A stretch of 64,000 bases of DNA from Lunularia cruciata (GCA_948567375.1 OX419758.1:6267001-6331000); one strand, 5' to 3'. Positions 44,701 to 58,300 are shown, counted from the stretch's first letter. Made by a program: numbers and translations. The notes: generated from the sequence alone by a model not told the origin.

Positions 44701-47700
44701 ACCAAGTCTAGATTAGTGATAACGTAAGAACTAGGAAGAGCCTATCATCTGGGATAGGAAGAGGAAAAAGAAAAGGAAAGTTGGAGGTCAACTTTGAACC
44801 TAGCTTTTAAAATTAGGGCCCCAAAAATGTAGCCAAATGAGCAAAACTCTGAGAACAAGAGGAAGGATGAAACAAGAAAAGGGGATTTAACTTTGAACCA
44901 GATTTTAGAATCATGATCTCAGATGTACTTTTTGGATCGTGATTGTAGAATATGATTTGTGAGAGCACGAGAACGAAAACAGAGGAAAGAGGAAGTTTAA
45001 CTTTGAATTCAAATTCTAGAATCTTGGTTCAAGTGATGTTCTAGAAGTGCCAAAAACCTAAGAGCAGGAATACAGAAAAGAGAGAAACTGGAACATAAAT
45101 TCATTCTGATAACGTACTCAATGACAGAGGAAACCCAGACAAGGGATTAGATAGCTCTGAGTGTGAACTTAGCAAGACAAAACTAGCTAAAAATAGGTAA
45201 CAAACGCCAAGTGCAAGTAAGTTAGAGAGCAGAATAGCACCGAAACCTCGATGAACGATTCAACAACCTAATGATGTTTCTAGACACTGAGAGGAAGTCC
45301 TTGTACAAAACCGGGAGAGTACCAGCAGCAGGGGCTTGATAGAAGAGTTTAACCTAACCATTATCAAGAAATGAATAAGCGATGCATCAAAGCCATATGA
45401 TAAAAAATATTTAATCTGACGGAAGGTGGAAGGAGGGGAAAGACAGCATACCCCTAACAGCCCGATGTCCGGAGCAAGGGACGGAGCAAGACATCTAACA
45501 ATAAAGAAATTTTGGGGCCAAGAGATGAAAAGCTATGAGGACTTGAGCAATACACTCTTTTCATTTTCGTGAGGGTAGTACAAGAGAGCAGACAGTAGAC
45601 GCTACAGAATCCTGTTTAGGGTAGAAAAGAACATCTCATGGCAGACTGCAGGAAATGACAAACGATACAATATATCAGAAAATGAAGTAAAATATAAGAA
45701 GCATATCCGCATGTAAAATAACCTTCTTTAGAGACTCTTAATAGAAGTACTTGAGCTCGAGAATACTCGAAAGGATATAATCTTACCATTATATAATTAA
45801 ATTGTAAATTTACCATCATTTTTCTCGGTGCTCGTGATGTATGTCGTATCTCGCAGTTACTGGAAATGTGAGTAATGTTTGATCATCAAATGAAGTATAA
45901 CCTTGAAATGATTGTTGAAATCCAGTGAACTACCGATCGATAGGGATAACTCTGGATTGCTGTGAATTCCGTCCTTGCAAACAGATTCAAAGTTGAAACA
46001 ATTTATAACTGAATTTAATATTTAAAGACTTCAACCATTTATATCGACACTAGAAGCCGACCTGGAAACATCTAAATCAATTGGAAAACTATCAGACCCT
46101 CCTTTAGTACGCAACGGGAAACTCTACTATACTAAGGGAATCAAAATGTTGTCGACCAGCGTACCATTGTGTTTCACCAATTTATAAAATATTGATATTT
46201 ACTGTATTGCTAATGGCTTATTATTTTATTTGGATCCATTATAGTACAAACGGCGATACTTTTAAGTACTTCTAAATGCTGATAGAAAATATAATAAGAT
46301 ACAGTCCCTGCAGGAAGTAGGAAAGTCGCACAAACGACATTAACGACCAACATAAGGATGAACCCCATGGACCCCAACTTCGAGAGTATCCCAGCGACGC
46401 TCCTAATTCAAAGCAAACAGATGTATAGTGTCCTCGACAACCCCTTCGACTTTCACCTTAGCTGGAATTCTTCAAACCAAAAGGTATACTCTTTTCGACA
46501 ACTAAATCATGGATCAAGTGATCACCAGATTTCCAGTTCTCCAGTCCGCAGAGCTACAACGCGGCATTTGACAATTACCTCCCGTCCGGTGATGGCTTTT
46601 ATCTCACCTCAACCTATGGGTTTTATCTGATGTTTCACGCTAGAACCGCCAGCTTGACGGTCATGCATGTAGAGGACAGTCAAGGTCATATGGAGGATAC
46701 TCGACGCATATACAATACAGAAAGGTCATTCTTGAGCACATTGGTTCAGTCGAGTACATATTTGCATAGAACACTTCACAATGGGACATCAGAAATTGAT
46801 AGATTGTTATAGTCAGCGTGGACCACCAAAGAGATAGGAACTATGGACGTCGCTTTATTGCATTTGTGGAAGGTGGGAAGTGAACGACCGTCTTAATTTT
46901 ATAAGCTTATTCAGAGTGGGGGGAACTTACTTTTTCAGGTCAATTTGGTCGTACGACCGTCCATTGCAGGTTCACCTTGTGTACCAACACAGACATGCTT
47001 AAAAATCAACTTGGACATTGACTAGTAAGAGCAGGTCAGAAAGACCTACTATCGCGAAGCGTCATCGGACACCGTTTGATTGATTTCCACTGACTCTACA
47101 GTCAGATTTGTTGCCTCCTATCCAGTGACATCACTCTTTCAAATGGTCAACTACCGTAGGTACAGTGCTACCGTAGGACTGTAGTGAAATCAAGACGTTG
47201 ACTGGCCTCCATCTGAAGAAATCTGAGGTTCCATTATTCCTGTTTGATTAGACTCGATCACTATATAGTTAAAGAATGGGATTTGTGGTCTTCTATTAAA
47301 GATACGTCAGTTCTTGATACCAAGAAAAAGTGGCATCAGGAGACAAAATAGATTCAATTTTCGATCTCAAAATCGATAAATGGAAATTCTGAAAAGGATT
47401 CAGCATCAAAAGTGACTGCATCACTAGGATAGACTGAAGTTGGTTGGTTATATGAACGTTACGTTACTAATTCCATCTAATTGGAAGAACTATATCCATC
47501 CTTCGCAGATTTGAGGTCTATTGGGACGAACCTCAATGACGGATTACAATTGCAAGCGCACGTCTCGAGAGAAAGTCATCACACTTCGATGCTACTCTTC
47601 GAATGAAATTGTCCAACTTGGTTGAGATCTCATCTGAACTGGAACATTCGCGATTCGGTACCGATATACTGCAGACATACCCTTTGGAAAGCTCTTCTGT

Positions 47701-48940
47701 AATCATGATCACCACCATACGCAAATTGGGTTCAGAGACCGAGACTGTCTACCAGACTGAGTGATTGAGCCATGTTACAAGCGCTTTTAGTTGTTCGACT
47801 TGTAATTTTGCACAAGTACTGCGATCTTTTATGGTACCGAAAACTGAGACCAGTTTAGAGTAACAGGTTTTCTTTCATCCCATTGAAGGGTATAAACTCT
47901 TATTTTTGATATTATTCCTCATAACAGAACGTGAACTAAGAGCTTTTCGTTCAATGGAGTTCTACTCTACTCACGACGCCTTCACTTTTACAGTAGGAAA
48001 TACATAGTCATCGCAAGACGAGCATCCGAATCTGTTCCGTTTGTCTGGTAAGCATGCTACATGTACTGAGTAGGGAATAGTCACTGTGTACTTATCTGTA
48101 TGGAGGTTACTGAGTTCCGTAAGTTATTCTGGTTCCACTCGAATAAAATACTGTAGTATCCTCTTTAGTACTGTTACAGTGGTGAGTCCATACATGCAAA
48201 CTTCCTCCAGTCCATAAACCACGATCCTGTAGCTAGTACATTGCCATCGTTAACTTGATCAAACCATAATGCAACCTGTGTTTTGTCCATTTGTCTGTAG
48301 TCCTAAGATTCCGCACTCACTTTAGTTATATGGATTAAGAAATTGATCTGCATGGACACAAACTTCACAGACCTCAGCATCGTAAATCATTGGCGACCAA
48401 GCCCCCGCTATTAGAGTCAACTTGAAGCTTTCGCAAGATCCTTCAAGAAGTAGTATTATGCTTTGCTAACCAGACAGGCATTATATTCCGTCAACAGTCT
48501 CTGAATACGTATGTCGTTCATGGTTTTTGAATTTTTGATTGCGTTTATGAGTAGCAGCTGTAAATGCAGAGCACTTTTTAGCTTAAGGTTCTCAAAGTTA
48601 CTGTTGTTTTTTTGCCAACGAATATGCACCAGCGTATAATTTGTAAAATGGATTCGTTTACCGACAACTACATCTACTTAACTCGGAATATATGACATAA
48701 ATTTCACAGAATCGCACATTTCATAGTGTAAGATGGACCTAAACTTGACTAGACAAGTTACCATCAATCCGGTCTATTGTTCGAACCTTTGGTACTCATT
48801 GATCAGGACAGAGACCAGGTATTGTCCATTACCGGCGGACTGTAATGGCTAAGAGCACTAGCTAGTGGTCCTGTGTTTCAGCGAAAGCTTAATGCTAATT
48901 ATGTCCTCACGTTCTTTCTCAGGTTTGCAGCTCATTGATT
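44701..48940. other. Host-like intergenic DNA, no gene recognised
   Basis: Mostly unique-looking, CpG-containing sequence. Only short frames occur (for example 46,358-46,812), without motifs, good starts or coding bias. No retroelement similarity to the left half was noticed. Confidence 0.5.
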
Positions 48941-48949
48941 CCCCAAGGC

Positions 48950-48957
48950 TATAAAGG
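48950..48957 (+). promoter_or_regulatory. TATA box of the glyoxalase-like gene
   Basis: TATAAAGG in AAGGCTATAAAGGAG, 121-128 bases before the ATG at 49,078. Transcription would start near 48,980, giving a 5' leader of about 100 bases. Confidence 0.55.
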
Positions 48958-49020
48958 AGTTCCAATTTTCACACTCATTCATCACTCACTCTGATCGATT
49001 TCAGTGCTAACCGCAGCTGC

Positions 49021-49044
49021 ATGCGCAGTATCCTCGATCGGTGA
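49021..49044 (+). promoter_or_regulatory. Short upstream ORF in the leader
   Basis: ATG CGC AGT ATC CTC GAT CGG TGA encodes MRSILDR, in the same frame as the main CDS and 33 bases before its ATG. It sets the main start, since the frame is closed upstream. It may lower translation of the main frame if transcription begins near 48,980. Confidence 0.4.
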
Positions 49045-49077
49045 GCTCGACTTCGCCTTTTCGACAACTCAACAACC

Positions 49078-50853
49078 ATGACGTCCTTTCTGGACAGCGC
49101 AGAGTTCGCTGCTTTACATTCACAGTCCGGGAAACCTTTACCAGCGAATTTCACAGCCTTTAATTCTGGCATTGGTATGCTAAAGGTTGACGCCAGAGAT
49201 AACCTGATCAAGAATTCCTCTGTTCGGGAGGAGAGATCTGAGAGCACGAATGTTCTTTCTACACCACATGATACTGCAGTTGCTGCAGTATCATGCGGCA
49301 AATCTTTCGAATTACCCGATGGAGTATCTACAGATGGGCCTTCACCACAAGATGCCAATGGTTTCCCGAACCTGGAGACACAAAGATCTGCCGACGATGA
49401 TGATCGTGGTCGTCCATTGCGAATGCGTGCAGTCTTGAGAACACTGTTCCAAGCAGCCGAGCCCGTTGGCTCTAGCATCAAGGATCCAAACATAGAAAAT
49501 GGAAGTAATCATCAGCTTACAGAATTCCAACACTCGGATGATAATGGTCAGGATGAAACATTGCCGGATGATGATATTTTCTTCGCTGTCACAAACAAGG
49601 TTTCGGATACAAAGATGGAAAAGAAAAGCTTTCAGGCGGAAATGATCAAACGAGAGGATGAAGATATGGGGTCCGAATCGACAGGACACGGTAATCTAAA
49701 GTCCACTGAGACTGGCACGACGCATGACGTTCCAGAAGAACCTGGCAGTTCAAACAACGTTGATATCCGGACAGTGAAGATTTCACATGAAAAGGATAAT
49801 TTATCTTTTGCAAACGAGCGTTCAAACTCTTCAATAGATACCGAAACTTCTCCCGTTACAGCTGTCAACTTTTCTAGGCCATGTAAGTAGCTGACATTCT
49901 TTCCTATCGACCTTTAGCAAAATTGTATCCGTCGGACATTAAATTTCTCTCCCACCGTATTGCTGACTGCAGACACGTCGCTTGGGGTGTTCTCAACCTT
50001 GTGATAGAGAGTGAACTAGGTTAGCTTGAATGCTGATTCAAGGTACTGATGGGACAGTGTTCAAATCAGCAGGATAAATCGCACTTTCTTGCGATAGGAG
50101 TCATATATATACAATTATGTCTCAAAAGACAGGAAGTTTAACTCACATTATTCGTTCATGTGTACGTGTGTACGCTGCAGTCGATTTCACTGGTCTGAAT
50201 CACGTTGCCTTCTGCTGCGAGAACCTGGAAAAAGCGCTGGAATTCTACTGTGGACTTCTGGGTAAAGCTCACGACCCCGACCTGCAATGGCTGAAAATGT
50301 ACTGCTTCAATTCGATCTTTCTCTAAACCAGCTGGAGAAGTATTCCTACGGGTTCAAAGTAAAGGGATAGTGAAAAGAGGTTGAGAAATTTCACCACTGC
50401 AATTCACCTAGAGATTTTGCGAATCTGATGGTTGTCTTTATCTTGATGAACAGGTTTGACAACCAGTCCCGATAGACCAGAACTTCCGTACAGAGGAGCT
50501 TGGTTGGTCTTGGGAGCAGAAGGAATTCATATAATGGAAGTCCCGAATCCGGATCCTGTTTTCGGTCGCCCTGGGCATGGCGGGTTCGATAGACATGCAT
50601 GTCTTAACTGCAGAAATGTTGACAGCCTTCGAACAACTCTCGAGAAAGCAGGTCTGCTTTCAACCCACATGTCGTAATGTCTCAGTGCAATACTGTGTAA
50701 ACTGAACAAATGAGAAACTCTGGATCGTGATTGATGAATCATGCCTTGGGTACTTGTGTAGGTGTACCTTATCAGATCAGCATGGTGCCCTCAGTCTTCT
50801 GTCGTGATCCTGATGGCAATGGATTAGAATTTATCGAAATTAGTCCACTTTAA
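49078..50853 (+). CDS. Glyoxalase/VOC-fold protein with long disordered N-terminus, four exons
   Basis: Exons 49078-49882, 50181-50261, 50454-50651 and 50762-50853 join to 391 codons. All introns are GT-AG and phase 1. Residues 1-268 are low-complexity, acidic and serine-rich with no known domain and no clear transit peptide. Residues 269-391 form a vicinal-oxygen-chelate domain: TGLNHVAFCCENLEKALEFY, LPYRGAWLVLGAEGIHIMEV, PNPDPVFGRPGHGGFDRHAC and CRDPDGNGLEFIE. The four metal ligands of glyoxalase I have equivalents in His276, Glu324, His343 and Glu384, so a metal-dependent lyase or dioxygenase-type reaction is possible. The PYRGAW...NPDP...GGxDRH pattern fits the plant and cyanobacterial glyoxalase-I-like subgroup, usually about 130-200 residues. 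The substrate is not shown by the sequence. The long exon 1 is joined by phase and splice signals, not by homology. An alternative shorter transcript could start within intron 1 (ATG at 50,117). Confidence 0.75.
49267..49295. repeat. Perfect 13-bp inverted repeat in exon 1
   Basis: CATGATACTGCAG, three bases, then its exact reverse complement CTGCAGTATCATG. It encodes part of a HDTAVAAVSCG segment of the disordered region and could form a hairpin in the mRNA. Confidence 0.8.
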
Positions 50854-53800
50854 TAAGTTGGAAATCATCCACTGATTTACTTAAATCAGTGGATGAATCT
50901 ACGTTTTATCGGTATTGATGCACTTTATGAAATGGTGATCATTGCTCTAATAACCAATATAGCTGACGGTAAGAAGTAGCTGAGCTCTCGCACCCTCGGC
51001 ATGTACATATGCGTGCTGATGTACTTAAGATGTCACTAGACAGATATGGATTCGTTGTTCGACTTCCAGTGTACATATAACCAGATTCTTTGGCATTTAG
51101 AGGTAAACTAGTAGTAACAGTAAATACTCTACCGTTAGATGTTTGTACCAACATGTAGTTTAGGTATCGGTTGAGCTTATCAACACGGCACACTGAGTGA
51201 ACATCATGTCCAGGAACATGTGAGATCTACCACATCAGAGTCCAATCGAAATGATCGTCATGATGAACCTCACGTATAACTTAACATACTCCTCTTTATG
51301 CTATACTGCAAGTACGGTTTATCATATATATGAACGTATAGTATGATATCGATTGAGGACTCACTTCAGCGCCTCGCCACTAGGAAGAAGTCTAGTTTAC
51401 CAATCACCCCAATCATATGTACTTCCTAAATTACCAATTCATATTCATGTCGCAGAACCTCAAGTTGGAATTGCCAAATATGGTAGATGTTTCTGACTTT
51501 TCTGACTATCGCATTTTCTCCTGGGATAAAGTTGGCCATAAGAGATCGAATATTAAGTCTACTGCAAGTTGAGCTACATGCTAATAGGAACTGCAAAAAC
51601 TGTTTCAGGTTAAATTAGATTAGTTCTACTCGGAACATCAACAAAGTGATCAATGGACCTTTTGAGCATTGGGACTTGTTTCATAACATGGAAATAAATT
51701 TACTGTATATCAGTTGAGAAGCGGTATCGATCAGAGCCAGTTTTTGTCGATATACTATCAGCTGGTTCGCAGTGAGATGGGATGGAACCCGTGAAGTATC
51801 AGGAGAGTACCATTTCTAGGGAAGTTGCAGAGTGCCTGACATCGAGTAACACAACTGGATTCACTAATCCGAAAGCGGGGATGAAATGAGCCGGTGTAGC
51901 TGCGACTGAAGGAGGATGTTTTGGGCATGTGGTCAAAGAATTACTCCCTCCATACATAAATAGATAAGAAGAGTTTACCAGGTACCGATGAAATCTGGTC
52001 TAGCATTTTAAAAGCTTGGGAAATGAAAACGTGGATAGACTAGTAATAAAAAAACCCGCATTGCAGCAGTATGGGCATTATTTCCCACAAGAAGGACAAA
52101 ACCTTCGCATGACACGCAGGTCGTCCAGCAGGAACAACAGTATCAGGTGAAACAATAAAGGATTTTGAGCTTTCCAGACTGTCGCCACAACTTTTGAGAC
52201 ATCGTCACGATTTGTGCTCCACATGAGTTGCATTGATCAACATTTCATGCTAAAAACTATTTCTCCAGCTATTAGAAGAAAATGCGACCGTTTAGAAAAC
52301 CCGAAGAATGGGAAGAGCATATTCAGATATTGGTGCTAGATATTTCTCCAGATATTTTGTACTGGACATATGGGAAATGGAAAGGGAAAAAGCTTGACCC
52401 AACTGCCAACCCAAGACGTCTGCATACGCACCAGGCCTGTATTATGTGAAATATCAGGTACAAACGGTAACTACTATACTATTCATCATCTTGCATTTGG
52501 CGCCTTTGATTGGTGAACATGGTACGACATAGAAAGGATAGTTTCACATAATGTTGTGTTGGAGATATTGATCATGCATTTACCTCGGACATAGATTACC
52601 CTCCTTCGGAAGACAGAACTGAGTCAAGTACTTCACAGGAGTTAGAAATTTTCTCAACAAAGTGTGGTAAACCTCTTCACCACATCCAGTGATGAGCTCG
52701 AGTGCTAGGACTCCCAAGACTTATTCAACAAACTTGTAGTTTTAGAATACAATCTACTGATTCAAAGTCACAAAAGGTACAAGAACGCTACTAACTGACA
52801 GAAACAAGGTTGGGAACCGTACCTGTACATGCCATCTGCTCAGATTTGCGGTTGCCGCATAACTCACGTTTTTTTCGTGTAGAGGTGGCTTGACAGGCTG
52901 GTGGCGTGGTCAACGCAAATCTAGAAGAGCCTTGCAAATAAGAATAACTTCGACCATCATACAGCAATTACAAGTCGCAAATTGAATGAATTTTTATGCG
53001 CTAGTTTCTAAGCCTGATATATTTCTGACGTCGGAAGATTCTTTAGAGCATAGGATATACAGATGATACTGCTCATTATTACTGCTTATATCCTCACACA
53101 GTACTGGGAACGGATCCACAAGAGGCCAAACCAGCTCCCAAGGGAAGATGAAAGTTGCAAGTCCCAGATTCCACCTTCTGTATGTACTGCCGACTCCAGG
53201 CGCAAAATTCAATCGAAACTGTGCCCAGTACTGTACCGGACGAGCATGTTTGACGTGCTGGGTTAGTTTTGTTCACTGACAATTGGCACATGTTTGTTTC
53301 AGACGGGTTCTACGCGAATGGTTTCATGTTCAGCAGTTCAGCACATTCAAGCAAAGACATCTGTCGGCTATTCTGTTTCCTATCGGCACAGCAAAAGGCG
53401 AATTGTATTTAACGGAGATTACTGCAAGCTATCCCCTTGCACTATGAGGAAGCTCTGACATATCCGCACATGCCGCGCTTCAGCACAAGCAATTCAACTG
53501 AGAACATATTTACTGTCAATTTTGGAGTGGCTTTGCGAGCTTAGGTGTTTTCATCATGACCAGTAAAGGTTCATCCTCCTCGGCAGTTACATGGTTCTTT
53601 GATTTCTCCGCTTCTCATATGCGTAGTGAATTCTGTCAGCTGCATTAGACCACGCCAAGATACCCCATCACTATGTCCGACAAGCTGTCACCCGGAAATG
53701 GTAGACTCATTTGTTTGGTAACCTCTAGCAGTAAATTTGTTCACAATATGCGGATTGATTCAGAGTCCTCCTACACTATGATCAATCAGAGTTGGCGATC

Positions 53801-54796
53801 CCATGAAATGGTAAATGGATAATCCAACTCGCTGTTCCTTGTGATGGCTGGACGTTTCCACGTCAAGCATGCGCAGTCACGGTGCTATAATGCAAATCGT
53901 ATGAATGTATCATGTTAGAAAATATTGCTGTGCACAGAGCATTACTTACTTGATATCCCCTGCAAACAGAAATGAATTTGGGGATTCATCTTCCGAGTAT
54001 CGAACAGTGCGGATCCCTGAACTGTCACTTCGAACTGGATGTTACAGATGTGATACTTCATGAAATTGCTTCAATTACAGGATCTAAAAATTGTCTTCGG
54101 GCCAAGACCAAGTTAATCGAAATGCCAGGAAGGTGGAGGAATCTCTTATATGAATGCTAAAAATTTCGAGAAAATTCCAAGGGTGAAAGCATTAATGACT
54201 CCAGATCACAGAGTTTTAACTTACAGATGCAGAAACTTTTACAGAGCAAGCATTGTAGGTATATTCGGAGGGAGTAATTGGGATCAGAAAAGCTACGCTT
54301 GAAGGCGGGTGAACAAATATGAAAGGACAGATCATGTTTGGTTTAACATTCTTAAGGATAAGAAAGAAGTAGTGAGGGTAGGTGTTCCGAATCCTTACAC
54401 CGAGATCAGATCTCTGTGTGTTGGTGCTCAATTAAACGCTGAGAGATCTACGTAAACTACAGTGTTGAGCTCGAGTCCATGAAGATTGTATTCTACTATA
54501 TTGTCAGATTATGAATATTGAGATATAACGGATTCTGTTCGCCGGGACGTATCATGATTACAAGCAAATTCGAGGCAGCCAGATTGATAGCAAGGGAAAA
54601 CTCATCCTTATGACTAGATGCAGCACTGGTAGATAAATTACAGGTTTAGAACTATACTGTTTGACGAATTAGTGAGTGTGACTGTATTGTTGTCACAACA
54701 GAATTAATGTGTGTGAGACTACTTATGGGAAAGGTCGATTGAGTGAATTTTGTGCTTAACTATGTGCGACTTACATTGTTGATCTAGTACTAATTA
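50854..54796. other. Host-like intergenic DNA, no gene recognised
   Basis: CpG-containing, unique-looking sequence between the glyoxalase-like gene and the Copia element. Short frames (for example near 53,060-53,266 and 53,972-54,160) have no motif or context. No RNA gene was identified. Confidence 0.5.
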
Positions 54797-54947
54797 TTTT
54801 TTAGAAGTAAGCTTATCCCCCTGGCAAGAGTGGCGGGGCCTTAGCCCTAAACCTCCACTGCTCTCGGTCGACGCTTGTGTTCCGGCTATATCTCCAGCCG
54901 GACTTGAACCAGCAAATCTGCGTGAATCCAACAGAATTTTGTGAGGA
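54797..54947 (-). mobile_element. Possible tRNA-derived SINE fragment
   Basis: The minus strand carries a B-box-like GGTTCAAGTCC (plus 54,900-54,910), a hairpin TCCGGCT...AGCCGGA (54,881-54,902), a GC-rich body and an A-run at the end (plus T-run 54,797-54,802). An A box was not found, and the Copia element lies immediately upstream, so the 5' part may be lost or never present. Confidence 0.3.
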
Positions 54948-54952
54948 CATTC
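54948..54952. repeat. Target site duplication, left copy
   Basis: CATTC, identical to 59,859-59,863 on the other side of the Copia element. It fixes the element ends and shows a single insertion event. Confidence 0.9.
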
Positions 54953-55357
54953 TGCTAAAAAAACTCAGTCCCTAGGACATCTCACAATAGCCCATCACAA
55001 ATCACATTAATCAGAAATCAGAGGACAACATGGAGATAACATGATCCACTGTCTACCTCGCTACCTCCACTGCCGAAACGGGCTCACAATAGCCTTCGAT
55101 GCTTTATTATTCTCTGCATATATATACATATATACCTATAACAGGTCCACATTATCATCCTTTCAGACAAGTACTTGTCCACTTGAACTTCTAAACAAGT
55201 GACAAGCAACTATCATCAGTTAGGTTCCATCATTATCATCCGCTGGAATTTCCATACAAGTACCTGTCCACTTGAACTTCTAAACAAGTGACAAGCAACT
55301 ATCATCAGTTAGGTTTGCTCTTGCCCTTTGATCATAGATAACAAACCAAACATAACA
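54953..55357 (-). repeat. 3' LTR of the Copia element
   Basis: Plus strand TGCTAAAAAAACTCAG to AAACATAACA; the minus strand reads TGTTATGTTTGG...TAGCA. It contains two tandem units of about 89 bp (from 55,167 and 55,256) and a TATA-like ATATATACATATATA tract. A GTGGAGAT purine run precedes it on the minus strand (plus 55,358-55,365). Confidence 0.85.
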
Positions 55358-58300
55358 ATCTCCACGTTTTGCTTGTATCCACCATATCATCCAAAAGAGC
55401 AACATTGAACAAGTTCATGCATAACTTGAACTTCTCAACAGGAACAAGTATAGTCAACGTATCAGCTCTGCATTTACCTCTGTGCCAATCTTTTGCAAAT
55501 TGATCTCACCATTTATCACAGCTTCTTGATAAAATGATGTCTCACATCAATATGCTTTGTCCTTGAATGATATACTTGATTTTTGGCCAAGTGAATAGCG
55601 CTCTGGCTATCACAAAAAAGTGTGGACTTCAAGTTAGGGAGTCCAACATCTTTGGCTAATCTTTGTAGCCATATTGCCTCTTTGGCAACCTCATTTGTTG
55701 CCATATGTTCCGCCTCTGTAATAAAAAGAGCAACAATATGGAGAGTAGACTTCCAACTTATTGCACCACCAACAAGTGTAAAAACAATTCCTGTTATAGA
55801 CCTTCTCTTATCCAAGTCTCCGGAAAAATTAGAATCTTCATACCCAGTAATTCCTCCTTCTTGGTCCTTTTTCACATCAAAGGTAATGCCAATATTTATA
55901 GTCCCTTTCAAATAACAAAGTATCCACTTCACAACTTCCCAATGTTGTTTCCTTGGATTTTCCATGTATCTACTTACCATACTCACATCATATGAGATGT
56001 CTGGTCTAGTGCAGACCATAACATACATTAACCTCCCAACAGCACAAGCATAAGGAATATTTGGCATTACTTTTCTCTCCTCTCATTTGATGTACATTGC
56101 TCCAATGATATCCTGAAATAACTTGTCATTGAAGTGCTCACTGGTTTTGCATTCTCCATACCAAACCTAGCAAGTAATTTTTCCAAATATCTTTGTTGAG
56201 ATATCCATAATTTTCCCTTGCTCCTGTCCCGGTGGATTTCAATCCCAAGCACCCTCTTTGAAGAACCCAAGTCCTTCATATCAAACTCCTTACAAAGTTT
56301 TTCTTTTAATTTCTCCACCTCATCCATATACTCCGTACCAATCAACATACCATCCACATATAGTACCAAGATGATTAAATCAAATACTCTAGGTCCATGT
56401 AGCTTCTTGAGGTACACACAACAATCTGATTCACTTTTGTTATATCTATGCTTCAACATGAAAGCATCAAATTTCATGTACCAAAATCTTGGACTTTGCT
56501 TTAGTCCATATAAAGACTTTTGTAACCTACAAACCAGGTTCTGCTTCCTTGGTACTACAAAACCTTCAAGTTGATGCATGTAAATCTCCTCCTCCTATTC
56601 TCCATGTTAAAAATCAATTGTACCATCTAGTTGCTCCGACTCCAAGTTATGCAATGCAACTATTGCCAATAGTGCACGAATTGAAGAGATTTTTATCATT
56701 GGTGAGAAAATCTCATAGAAGTCAATACCTTTTTTTTGGTTATAACACTTTGCTACAAGCCTTGCTTTGTATTGATCTCCAACAGATTTTAGAAGTCCTT
56801 CCTTCCTTTGGAATATCCATCTACAACCAATTGCATTCTTTCCCATAGGCAATTTTTCAAGTCTTCAAGTTTGGTTTTTGGCCAAAGAATTCATCTCTTC
56901 TTCCATTGCACAATGCCACTTTTGGCACTCTTGATCTTGTATTGCCTCTTCATATGAAGAAGGCTCACCATTCTCCATAAGAAGCGCATAAGCTATAAAT
57001 GAATCATCAAATCTCTTTGGAGGCCTTCTATCCCTATGTGGATACCTACATTCATGCATCACTTCAAAACTTTGCTCTTCTAATGGTTCACTTGGTATAT
57101 CTACAAGAGGTGAGATGTCTTCATTTCCAAGATCAATATCTATCTTAACAAAATCTGACTGAATTTGTTTTTTCTTTTGTTCTGCTATAGTAATAGTCTC
57201 AATTGTACTCATCTCATCAAAAGCTACATCCCTACTCACCACAAGACAATACCTTTCTGGATCCCATAATCTATATCCCTTTGTATCCTTCTCATATCCC
57301 AAGAATATACATTATCTTGATTTGGGATCTAGCTTTGTTCTTTGTTCTTGTTGAATATGAACATAAGCAATGCATCCAAACACTCTAAGTGAAGAGTAAT
57401 CAACATGCAGACCTGTCCATTTTTCCATAGGTGTCTTACACTCAATAGCAATAGAGAAATTTTTACCAAATGACAAGTTATATTAAAGACATTTGCCAAA
57501 AAACTCTTCTCCAATCCGGCATTGCTTAACATACTTCTTGCTTTCTCCAAGAGTGTACAATCTATCTGCTCTGCCACACCATTTTGTTGAGGAGTACTCA
57601 GAATGGTAAAGTGATGAATTATCCCTTCACTCTTACAATATCTATCAACCTCTCCAAATTTTTATTCTCCACCATTATCAGATCTCAAACACTTCACTTT
57701 CCTTCCAGTTTGTTTCTCCTTCATCCCTTTCCATTGTTTAAACATAGAGAAGACTTCTGATTTTTGCATCATGGTGTAGATCCATACTCTTCTAGAGTAA
57801 TCATCAACCAAAATAAAAATTAAAGTGCTCCAGATTTTGAAGCTACATGGCCCCAAAAATCAAAATGCACATAGTCTAAAATTTCCTTTTTGAAATGAAC
57901 TCATATGGAAAAGCTTACCCTCCGTTGCTTTCCTATTACACAATGCTCATAGTACTTTAACTTACAAATTTTAAGGCCCTTCAGAAGTTGTTGCTTGGAC
58001 AATTCACTTAGACCTCTTCCACTCATATGACCCAAACGTAGGTGCCATAATTGAGTAAGATCTTTAAGATCTTCATTTTTTGAAATAGTACTTGCAACTC
58101 CTCTAGTAATGGTCTCTCCAACAAGCCCATAAAGATTTCCTATCTTCTTGCTCTTCATTACAACCAATGCTCCATTTGATACCTTGAGTGTTCTATTTTC
58201 CGCTCCCCACCTCCAACCATTTGAGTCCAAAGTGCCTAATGATATCAAATTCTTCCTTAACTCAGGAACATGCCTTCATCAGCAAGAGTCCTCACAATAC

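Noticed and set aside
46358-46812. Two adjacent plus-strand frames
   Set aside because: Short, with no motif, no coding bias and no splice or promoter context; expected by chance in this length of DNA.
54870-54915. A tRNA gene on the minus strand
   Set aside because: Only a T-arm/B-box-like piece is present; no anticodon arm, D arm or acceptor pairing could be drawn.
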